Of a DNA stretch of 64,000 nt, positions 1-42,998 are shown piece after piece. Under the pieces are notes generated by a model. It worked only from the letters and a program-made list of their open reading frames with translations, was not told where the DNA came from and did not search any database. Origin of the DNA: Cristatella mucedo (taxonomy: Eukaryota; Bryozoa; Phylactolaemata; Cristatellidae); contig WPIO01000004.1 of the NCBI GenBank assembly GCA_009760855.2, positions 11,165,501-11,229,500 on the forward strand. Reading direction: 5' to 3'. Both the position numbers and the translations under genes were made by a program. The stretch's first letter is position 1. Each line of letters begins with the position of its first letter.

Positions 1-783
1 CCCCCTTCTATTTCCTCTTATTGCTGGGGTGCTAGCTTGCACTCTCGAGGAGATGGCGCTGTGAGTGCGTGCGAGAGCAGCAGCGCCGCCTCGATCGGCT
101 TTTTAAAGGCAGTTGAATTCCTCGACGCTTGCCTACGCAGGGCTCTGGTGGCCCATCGGGAGTGGGGGAAGGGAGGGAAGGGGTAAATAGTCCAAACTGC
201 TGATTCATCGCCAATCGAATTCGGTGAGCAATGCAGTCGACGGCCCTTCAGAGGCCGGTGCTTTGACCAGTCACTACAGCACTAGTAGGCACACCGACTG
301 GCATAAAAACGAAGAGATCCAAGGTAAATGCCTACCAAGTGGCGCACTTCAGCCATCACATTATTCATATCGATAGCTGACAAACCAGAGGAAGACAAGA
401 CTGATATGAACTAAAGATTCTCGATGTCACTAATTTGCTTTCACTTGGCAACTGGGGAATCGGTATTGAGCTGGCCAATTCAATCCAATGCCAGCGAGGC
501 ATAAGCGAATTACAAATGAGACAGAACAGAACAGGCAGTCAACAGAAACAGAACAGGATTTATGTAGAGCAGTCAGCGCTCCGCTTTAAAAAGTACAAAG
601 CTGGCCACCGAGTCACATCCTAGTTGCATACAAAAATGTAAGCTGTATAAAGGGTCGCAATGGTACAGAAGACCGATTAAGGATTTCCCTGATGGAGTGG
701 TACAATTAGCAAGGAGGAAGTTTGTCTCTAAATAGAGTAGGCTTTCAAGTGCTGCTGAAGGGCAGATGTATACGCAGTCATTC
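1..783. other. No recognised feature
   Basis: No AMPK exon, repeat family or other gene signal was recognised. The left 150 bases are CpG-richer. If AMPK continues, this is intron. Confidence 0.4.
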
Positions 784-798
784 GGGGGGGGGGGGGGG
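784..798 (+). repeat. Poly-G run (15)
   Basis: Uninterrupted G run in sequence without recognised genes. Confidence 0.95.
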
Positions 799-1025
799 TG
801 TCGAGTAATGACGGAGTGATCGAGTGGGAGTTATGCCCACCTGTGTTGGAACCTGCATAGGTCAAGCAACAATCATGTCTCTGGCTGACGATTAGAGTAC
901 ACATAATGGATGCAGCTCAGGACTCAACAAAATACCATTGGTGCACACACATGCATTCGGAAAACACATCAGAATCTGGCTCAAGCACATCCGTGGACAC
1001 TTGAGCCCCGAGTTGAGTATCGAGC

Positions 1026-2060
1026 ACAGGTAATAATAATAATAGTGACATTTGTATAGCACTCTAAGAGAACTTGGTCAGTGATAACATTCCGTGTCAG
1101 CAAGCATAAGCACACAAAGGACAATTCACAAGGACTGAGAAAATGCTGTGAGATGCTTTCAACCTCTTTTTAAATGTCGAGTGAGAAGATTAGTTAAGTC
1201 AGTCAGTAGTGAGTTCCAGGCTTTGGGTCACATGGTCTCCCAAGGATTTGAGCTTGGTTCAAGGCATAGCTAAACGACTTCCGTCATAACAGAGGGTGTG
1301 TAGTGTCTAGCCTGATTGGGAAGTATTTCAAATAGACAGGCCACCGGTAACAGAACTAACTGTAGGATCTAAAAGTGAGTGACAAAACCTTGAAGTCGAT
1401 ACCTGCTTGATGGGGAGCCTATGTAGCTCAGTGAGAAGTAGTATAATGAGGCAATTGTTGCGACGTTCACGATAAAATGTGGCAATTGCGACGTTCACGA
1501 CACAAAGCTTAGCTGCAGAGATTTGCATTAACTGGAAGCATCTTTCTTATTGCATAGGCCGGAAATTCTGCAGGTAGCAAGTAACGGAAGTCTAGGAGGC
1601 ATATCACAAATGCATGGATCGGTTTGGCTGTGGTATTCTTGTCTTAAGTACGCTTACATTTTTGCATTGGTATGTGAGTGAAAGTAGGTCGACTACACGT
1701 AGGAGCTGATATGGTCATCTGTGAAAAGTCATTTTGGATGAGGACACCCAGATTCCGTGCAGAGACTACAGGTGATATGCTCGCCGAACCAATTTGGAGG
1801 GTCAGGCATTCTAATTTCAGATAAAATTAGGTTGTATCTTCATTCAATTTGAGAAAGCTTGTTGCCACCTCAGTGCAAATGTCAGCAATACATGCTGCAA
1901 TGGAGTTAAGAGAGTTTGACGTGCCGGAAGGCACGGAAGGATCAAAGCACAGGTACGGCTGGGTGCCATCTGTGTAAAAACAAAAGCCTAGATATAGTGC
2001 TTGGCGATTAAATTGGCAAAAAGGGGAGTACAAATTGTGAAAAGATGTAGATCAAGCATG
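1026..2060 (-). mobile_element. Old L2-like LINE copy
   Basis: The 3' end with AAT/ATT repeats is at about 1030-1045. Reverse transcriptase remains at 1827-2033 as FYTDGTQPYLCFDPSVPSGT and NSLNSIAACIADICTEVATS. It is diverged, with YADD changed to YTDG. It lies 3' of AMPK exon 4. Confidence 0.75.
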
Positions 2061-2250
2061 GATCGATAGTCCTAATAGTTAACATGGGAAGGGCACTGGC
2101 CATGAAAATCGAGATCGATGGAGTTACATAAAACTTGCCAGCTGCAAGAGTTTGTGTGAAGACTAAAGCATCCAAATGTTGCAACAACTCAATTTCTATG
2201 CTGTCGTTTACTTCACATATTTGACCATGATAACATTACATTCTTGATTC

Positions 2251-2395
2251 GCCGGCCAGGTATGATCCAGGGGTTACGGTCCTAGCCTTTGACGACCAAG
2301 TTAGTGGGCTCGAACCTGGCAGCATACGTGAAATGCCTGGCTAGATATTAAGTTCTCTTAAGGTGCTATACACATTAATTATATATACATTATAT
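2251..2395 (+). mobile_element. SINE family A copy (diverged)
   Basis: tRNA-like head with a B-box-like GTGGGCTCGAACCTG, then the shared tail AGATATTAAGTTCTCTTAAG ending GTGCTATACACATTAATTAT. It lies just downstream of AMPK exon 4 on the opposite strand. Confidence 0.75.
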
Positions 2396-2534
2396 AAAAT
2401 CTAAAGGAAATGAAGCGATTAAAAGCAGCCAAGGGACAATTTAAAAAAGCCTAATCTACCACAATACTTATCAAGCCAGCTATCGGCTAGCTACATTGTG
2501 GAATATTACCACTGAGCATTACATTGGTAACTCA

Positions 2535-11092
<8,558 letters not shown>

Positions 11093-11540
11093 GGTGTTTA
11101 CAGCACAAAGTCACGTGCTTCCTCCGCCCCGACGGGGCAATTCTATTTCCGTTTACGCGATTGTAGGTGCGTCCCTTTGCATTTCCTGTTTGCCTGGGCG
11201 CGCGTGGGGTGCACCTGGTGACCTCCGACATGCGCGCGATGAGCGGAGTGTGAAGCGGAAAGGTAACAGTGGGGGGGGGGGGGCTATGAAAAAGTTCCAG
11301 GGCTCTTGGCTTCTAAGCGTCGCGGAGTGCGCCTCTCTACCGCAGAGTTGTCTTCGGCCGTCGTGCCGTCAGCGAGCTTCCGGCGGCAGGTATCGAATTT
11401 GGGAGGCAGACGCCAATACGAACGGCAGAATTAAAATGGAGGGAGCGGCAGGAGCGAGAAAGAAGGAGGCCGTATCGCCCGAGTCCGTCGTGACTCGGAC
11501 ACTCTGCGGTGACATTTCGCGGCCTTGAGCGTCGACGCCT
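11093..11540. promoter_or_regulatory. CpG-rich 5' flank of the AMPK alpha gene
   Basis: The sequence immediately upstream of the AMPK start is markedly richer in G+C and CpG than the surrounding introns and includes a 13-G run at 11271-11283. It probably holds the 5' UTR and promoter. No TATA box or specific factor site was recognised, so the assignment rests on position and composition only. Confidence 0.4.
11271..11283 (+). repeat. Poly-G run (13) in the AMPK 5' flank
   Basis: A C run on the AMPK sense strand about 180 bases upstream of the start codon. Confidence 0.95.
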
Positions 11541-12054
11541 CCAGCCAATTCGCAGGTAGCGATGAATCAAGAAAATCTTGCGACTGGTGGTACTGCTCCA
11601 TTCGTGCACTGAAAGACCGGAGGCTGGCGACAGAAGCCGTTGCTGCCCTGCTCCGCTCTCCAGAGCGTGGAAATCATTCCGCGATTCTTACGCAATGGCT
11701 GTACAGCAATTGCTTAACTACCGTTTTGACTTTTTTCTCAGGTAACCACAGACAACAAGAGACCGACAACGGTATTCTCTATCAAGTACCGGCTGCTTGC
11801 TAGTGGCTTCGGCTGACTGCTCTACTCGGGCCGACATTAAAAAGGAAGCTAAAACGAACCTGTTTCTCGCATTTGCTGGATCTGTTTGGATATTTACCCA
11901 TACGTGCTCACGAGTGCTGACACTGTGCGTTAGCATTCAGCGATTGACGTGCTTCCTTTACAGCACGTGATGCATAGGAAGAGATTTCGATCTCGTAGGT
12001 TACTTTGCAAATGTCTTACTTATTATTATTATCTAGCTCACCTTTGCAAATCTT

Positions 12055-12160
12055 CCCGTCTCTGCCATAAGACTCTTACAGTTAGTGCAAGACAGCAGCT
12101 AGGCGTCTGAGTCGTAAACATAAGCAACTGCCACATTACACCGTCTCTCAACAGCGTTTG
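12055..12160 (+). mobile_element. Short L2-like LINE fragment
   Basis: CTTACAGTTAGTGCAAGAC and CAACTGCCACATTACACCG correspond to the [11 protein letters not shown]...CHITPLL region of the 57.1 kb copy. It is about 100 bases and has no coding potential. Confidence 0.45.
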
Positions 12161-12615
12161 AAAAAAAGACTTTTTAATCGTAAGGCACTACACATTTTTA
12201 TACAGTGTTATTAAAGCAGAAAACTCTGACAGAACGCGAGCAGGACTGCAGCTTTTGGCTTTCCTCTACTAATGCTCCACCCGTTTAGCCACAGAAGCTG
12301 CGATCGCCACCACCACATTGGCACAAGGCTATACAACCACGTTCTCGCTCTAAATGTACATGCCAGTTCTAGTTGGCCGCTCAGTCACTCCAGTGCGTAG
12401 TAGCATGAGTTTGTGGGTACAGCGGACGCGAATCGTTCACATGCTGGCGTCAACAGCACGACCTCCTCAGCCAACATTGCAGCCGATTTAAATATACAGG
12501 ACTCGTGTAGGCCTGCAGGTGACCACGCGTGGAAACAATTCACTTCTCGGCAGGACTAAAACCTGCAGACATTTATTTCCTTGTAAAAAATTATGGACAA
12601 CTAGTTTTGGCATCG

Positions 12616-12800
12616 CCCTGGTTTGGCTCAGTAGTTAAGATGCTTGCCTTTGCAGATAGAGGTCAAGGATATTGCATATGACGCCCGAGGTCATGGGCTC
12701 GAGCATGTGTGAAGTGCCTATGGCATATGTGGCATATGGAAAATGCCTAAAAAGAGATTGAGTTCTCTTAGGATGCTCTACAAATGACTTATTATAATGA
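12616..12800 (+). mobile_element. SINE family A copy with internal duplication
   Basis: Head GGTTTGGCTCAGTAGTTAAG and tail AGATTGAGTTCTCTTAGGAT with extra GGCATATG repeats and an insertion in the head, making it about 45 bases longer than other copies. Intergenic between AMPK and the coiled-coil gene. Confidence 0.8.
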
Positions 12801-13542
12801 TTATTTAATTCCGGACATGGCTGGTATGGCCGCCGTGAATGCCTGGACGTGCTGTCGGCTGCTGTGGGTCGGAAAGTACATGAGAATGTTGACCTGCTGA
12901 AACCTGTGCAGGTTGGAGCAGGAAATGCTGTGCCGAATGATCAACAACTGCCGGCTGATGCTTTAGTTCATCTTTAGCTCTATCGGCATAACCTGATTAT
13001 TAAATGGTTTTTAAATAAGATTTTATATCATTGAGCTAACTACATGTATTTCTACTACTCGTAACTATGACACTTAAGAACTAGTAGCCGTTTACCGGCA
13101 CTCGCATGCGGGTTACATAATAGTTATGTGCCGTTGTGAAGATGATATACATAAATCCTTTAAAGACAAGCATTGAACGGCCATGGCTTTTACTTAATCT
13201 CTTAATCTAGTAGCTGATAAAGGTATGTTCTTTTGAGGTCTTGCAGCACCTAGATGTTGACATTTCTTTTGAGCACTAGTACATTCGCTGGCGCATCATT
13301 CACATCTTGTTTTTAGAATCATGACTCATTTCAAAATTTCCAGTCAACATCGACGACATTATTAACAAACTTGAGCATGTTTAGTCAAAACTAATTCATA
13401 AACGATTGCATGAATAAATACAGATACTTTTATGCTTCAGCAAATCAAGCCAATTGCAGTGCATCATCACTTGTCTGAATGTCGGCAAGGTCAATGCTGT
13501 CGGCTTTTACTGCAGCAGCTCTTTCTGCTTGGTCCAGTTTGC
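12801..13542. other. Intergenic, 3' side of the coiled-coil gene
   Basis: Should hold the 3' UTR of the coiled-coil gene. No AATAAA or ATTAAA was found on the minus strand close to the stop codon. AT-rich, no repeat family recognised. Confidence 0.4.
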
Positions 13543-38637
<25,095 letters not shown>

Positions 38638-38899
38638 GGTGGCCGCCGACACGAGAAATCTTTCGTGTGACACGTCGACACCTTGTCAAGACGAAGAGCA
38701 CAAAGCGCCGTCGGATGGCAGCTCATCGCAGGCAACCAATATCAACCTGCTTTGCAGGTAGAAAACTGCACGGAACAGTAGTTAGCAATTGCTGCATGAA
38801 GGCTTTACATAGCAAATGACCTCAGAAGTCCGATAAATCTTAAAAGATTTCGTCAGCAGCAGCTATCCGGATCTTGAACTCGGCGGGGAGCCAAGGCAG

Positions 38900-38936
38900 C
38901 AGGCGCATATGTACCTACTTGGTACATATGCGCCTG
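38900..38936. repeat. Perfect 16-bp inverted repeat with 5-base loop
   Basis: CAGGCGCATATGTACC and GGTACATATGCGCCTG around TACTT. The right arm overlaps the first bases of a SINE A copy. Confidence 0.95.
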
Positions 38937-39066
38937 GTTTGGCGAACGGGTGATGTGCTAGCCTTTAAGGACCAAGTTGGTGGGCTTGAACCCTTCAGCA
39001 TATGTACAACGCCTGGATAGAGATTAAGTTATCCTAGGGTGCTAGACAAATGTGAATTATATTTAT
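38933..39066 (+). mobile_element. SINE family A copy (diverged) beginning at a palindrome
   Basis: Head GGTTTGGCGAACGGGTGATG, B-box region GTGGGCTTGAACCC, tail AGATTAAGTTATCCTAGGGT. A 16-bp perfect inverted repeat ends at its first bases. It lies just 5' of the coiled-coil gene start. Confidence 0.78.
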
Positions 39067-39319
39067 TTTGTATTAATTAGTTAATATGCAAACATGGAAA
39101 AATGACAGCACACATTAAAGCAAATATGGAAATAAAACCACCAGCAAAAACACTAGATGCAACTATATACTTAAGGAAAAAAGGAGAACGATGCCCGTTC
39201 CTGTCGTACTTTGCCTTGAAGCTTGAAGCTCCGTAACATTGCAAAGAATCGGCCTTGCAGAAAAATACAGATCAAAGTCAAGCATCCCATCTAGACGGCT
39301 GTAGCTCGCTGCTGGCAGG

Positions 39320-39935
39320 TCTTAATGTCTGCGCAGTAAGCCGCTTACAGTGGGTGCAAAACTTTGCAGCCGAGCTTGTCTGTCAAGAACGTGACAGCTT
39401 CCACATTAAACCATTTCTCTCCGATCTGCACTAGTTTCTCGCGAGGCAGAGCGTCGACTTCAAAGTTCTAAGGTTCTCGAACCCACTTTTAGATCCCTTC
39501 ATCCTCTTGGTTCGGTCTACCAATTGGATATATTTCCTCCTAAAGCCTCGCATCGAAACAACCGCTGTTCTTCTGACTCGAGTTTCTTCTCACATGTCGT
39601 TTAGCTGTGCACATAACCAACTTCAAATCCTTGGGAGACTGTATCCTGAGTACGCATGCTCCCAAGGCATGGAGCTTTCTGCCAATGGACGTCACAATAT
39701 CCCCTGCAGAGACCACATCTAAAATTAAGCTAAATATCCACATGTTCCTCACAACATTTGCTCAGATCTTGTCAGTTGTCTTTTGAGTGCTTACGAATGA
39801 TGAAATTGTGCATGTTGTTACTAGCGAATCGACGGCTTCCTCTCCAGCCCAAGTGAAGCGCCTAGAAAGAGATTGAGGTCCCTTAGGGCACTTTTTGCAC
39901 TTTTTTTTATCAATATTACTATTACTTCCTTTCAG
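39320..39935 (+). mobile_element. L2-like LINE 3' half, diverged
   Basis: Resembles the 57.1 kb copy from [13 protein letters not shown] (39350-39400) through the [10 protein letters not shown] region to the AAGCGCCTAGAAAGAGATTG end, with a T run and ATT units at 39900-39925. Confidence 0.7.
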
Positions 39936-40100
39936 AATAACCTCCGACACACACAACTGTAGTAAATCTAACTATGCGACTACAAATTCGGCACGGATAT
40001 GCATCTGTTGTACATATATTCATTGCATAGAGAATATCACGTCAACTGCGCCAAGCCAACACTTGGATAATGGCTGCAGTCAAGAAAAGGAGCATCCAAT

Positions 40101-40127
40101 CCCTCCCTCCCTCCCTCCCCCCCCCGG
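40101..40127 (+). repeat. (CCCT)n then poly-C
   Basis: Short pyrimidine tract. Confidence 0.9.
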
Positions 40128-40799
40128 GAGGTTTAGGCATAGTTATCTAGGAACTGGTGACTAAGAGTAGGGCACAAACGAGAATGTCGGGGAAATGCGT
40201 GAGGACGGTGAAAAGCGACCTGTGGCCTGGAGCCTGAAGGCAGAACAGAGCTACGATTCGTGTGCAGCAGCAACGCAGGCAGCGGTTCCCTCGTCGGCAC
40301 TTCAAGGTATGCCGCTGAAACCATTTTCGGTTGCACATTGGCTGGTAGCGGCGGGTCACGGGTTGCTTGGAAGGATTTCCTCGGGCCCAGTCTTGCTCGT
40401 CGTTTCAATCCGGGTGAGGAGAGCACCGAGCAGTCGACTTCGATATCACGTGCAGGGCTAATCCAAAAGCGTTCACTTCCGGCTGTTTGGAAGCACCGCT
40501 CCCTGCGCTTGGCCGCGATGCAGGGGCTTCATAACTTTGCCTCAGTCCCGAAAGAATATCTTTCTTTTTAGCGTCAAGTGCACGAGACTCAATTCTTTCG
40601 AGCCGACGGCTTTCATCTGGCTTTGCTCTGCTTGTTCAGCCTAGTTAACGATTGTTTCCGTCAGCGTGGATGGCCCGAGTGCAATTACTTTTAGTGCTTT
40701 GCACGAAACGATGCCTTTCTAAATGCTCAAAGGTAATGACCCTTGCTCACCACAAAGCCAAGTGAGCTGCTGTGGAAAACAAGTCGGCAAACATACTGC

Positions 40800-40866
40800 A
40801 AGCACGGCGCCACCGTGACCTGAGCTTTGAAAAAGCACTATCGTGACCTGAGCTTTGAAACAGCCG
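40800..40866. repeat. Short tandem duplication
   Basis: CGTGACCTGAGCTTTGAAA occurs twice about 30 bases apart. Confidence 0.7.
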
Positions 40867-41729
40867 CAAACTTAATCAGCCAGACTATGAGTGATATTCA
40901 GTATTTGCGGTTCCTGAATTGTAATTGCCATGAACTGACGATACAATCATCTACGGCCGAGGCAGCATATACGCTGACGTCATAAAATAGGCAGTCAGTT
41001 GTGTTTTTGAAGTTGGTCTAGATATTTGAGCTGATTTGAGCTCTAGGCCACTGAGCCATAAGTGTACGCCATTGCCGCTGTTGAACATATGTAACCCTTC
41101 AACCCTGACATTTAAACTTTTCTCGCAATGTATATGGACTTGCTATGCTGAGGTACTGGGGCATACCGGCTTGCATCGGTGCAGCACCTACGAGTAGCTA
41201 GCTAGCTAGCCGTGATACATGTTTCAGCAATTGCCAGTATCGGTCGCGAGTCGGCTGAGACTAGCTCCATTAGGATCGCCGCGTTTGTATCCGAGCACAG
41301 ACAGAACGTGGAAGCCACACACCCTGTTTGTAACAGCATCACCTGCCCACAAGCACCAGCCTCTGTCCGGCGGAAGGTCAGGGGGTCGTGATATTTGCGG
41401 TGGGCTTACCAACTCGGCAGGTAACAAACGCTAATGCTTTACCGGATCGAGAGAACCGCGTGACTTCGTTTTGGAAAGCTAAAGAAAGTTTTAGCTCGCG
41501 GTTGGTCATAGTTCATCGCAAGCACCCTATTTCTGGGGTTACAAGAGGTACGAATTTACAGGGCAGCAGCAGCATAAAATCGGACTGCCGAGTCTGACCC
41601 TTAGTTTCCTTGCTCGGCTAAGCGCATTCAATGTTTCAGTGAAGCTTTAGGCTCGTTCACGGCCTGCTGAGGCACAGCCGTTTCCTAGTAACTGTTACTA
41701 ATAGTTATAGCTTCATCTGCATGCGCTGG

Positions 41730-41770
41730 CGTGTTTGTGTGTGTGTGTGTGTGTGTGTGTTTGTGTGTCT
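41730..41770. repeat. (GT)n microsatellite
   Basis: About 40 bases with two TT interruptions. Confidence 0.95.
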
Positions 41771-42304
41771 GTGCGAGACTCAGACGTGAACCTTGCAGCT
41801 GATAAACTGAATTACTGAGTCTGATGTAAACAATTAATTTATATTTATAAAAACCACATTAGCATAGCTGAAAAATGCATTCACCGGTAACCAGACGCCG
41901 GCCGTGGGAGATCGGCAAAGATCAACCAGTTCATCTCAAGGCATTTTGGCAGCAAGCATTTTAGCATGTTAATATTAATTAATAGCTCTAAACTGAGACC
42001 AAACGAAATGGATGCTTACGAGCAGGTGGTGCTATTACGCAGATGGCTGTCGGAAGGGTTTGATAGTATTAGGACAACATGCCAGCTAATAAACAAATAA
42101 ATAAAGCAAGTGAGGCAATTAGCATTTTAATAATCAATCTCACTCCAACAGTAAAAATGCATAGAATAGCACTTTTTGACAATGCAATGGTGAATTAGAG
42201 GTAATTTAATAGGTCATAATTATTCACCAAGTATTCGAATTTCTTTTTGTATCGAATCTCTGCTTTGTTCATATTGCTTTCTAATTTTAGCCAGAAGATC
42301 AGTG

Positions 42305-42468
42305 TGTGAGTCACAGGATGAAAAACGGTTCGGCGGCTCGAATTCGGGCCATACGAGAGTTTGTTGAACTCGAGAAATAGCGACAATCTCGCACCGAGAG
42401 TGATAAGGACTCTAGCAGAAGAACTGCAGTTTTTGTCAGCCAAGAACAAATGTGCACACCAAGACTAA
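42305..42468. repeat. Diverged direct repeat, copy 1
   Basis: Shares with 43061-43222 the blocks GTCACAGGAT(G/A)AAAAACGG, the AATTCGGGCC/AACTCAGGCC region, CGC(A/G)CCGAGAG, GATAAGGACTC and GCAGTTTTTG. No coding signal. It lies left of MSP exon 3. Confidence 0.75.
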
Positions 42469-42550
42469 ATAGTCAGCTCACGCCGGCATCCTTGTCCTAA
42501 TATGGATGTAGGTAGATTAACATCTACTGACGTCACCTGGACCAGTAAAT

Positions 42551-42579
42551 TTACTGCTTGTTTCGGTAAACTGGTCGAA
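42551..42579 (-). CDS. Possible terminal mini-exon of the MSP-domain gene
   Basis: A good acceptor (tttcttactcacag) is followed by nine codons in the correct phase, ending in TAA (RPVYRNKQ stop). This would give a 229-residue protein but truncate the MSP domain by about 40 residues relative to VAP, so it may be coincidence. Confidence 0.22.
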
Positions 42580-42901
42580 CTGTGAGTAAGAAACTGCTTA
42601 TGGTGGTGGTGCGACATTGCTGCAAACTAGCCCCTATACTCGAAAACTGCTTAACATGAATAATTTACAACATTAATGTAATACTATATACAATAATAAA
42701 AAATAATGATAATAATAATAAATGTAATACAATACAAAATAATATAACTTAACCGAAACATTTTTTGGAGGCAGAATTTCCTCCGAGGAGTTCAATGACA
42801 GTACATGTCAAGAGGATGATAATGTGATAATCACAAACTTCCCCTTAGGCAGAAGTCGCTAGAGTTGCAGCAAACTTCAAGACAAGGATTGAAAAGCTTA
42901 C

Positions 42902-42998
42902 CTTCGTGTAGCGTAGCCGTGGCAACTAGTGCTTCACCAGGATACAGAAAACCGACCGACGGCTGAGCATCGAAGAGGTAGGGGTTTGTGGTCTTAAT
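42902..42998 (-). CDS. MSP-domain protein exon 3 (core of the MSP domain)
   Basis: It starts after gaccttgtag in phase 0 and ends in phase 1 before gtaagc. It encodes IKTTNPYLFDAQPSVGFLYP then GEALVATATLHE. The spacing from KTT to the PG turn matches VAP-type MSP domains. It is flanked on both sides by the two copies of a diverged direct repeat. Confidence 0.75.

Larger units (their letters stand above)
39940..42300. other. Region between the coiled-coil start and the MSP exons, no gene assigned
   Basis: The 3' exons of the MSP gene, if any, should lie here. Open minus frames at 40147-40426 and 41224-41427 were examined, but neither continues an MSP domain. Unresolved. Confidence 0.35.

Noticed and set aside
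40133..40450. Minus frames with hydrophobic C-terminus as the end of the MSP protein
   Set aside because: No acceptor in the right phase joins MSP exon 3 to it, and the sequence does not continue an MSP domain.
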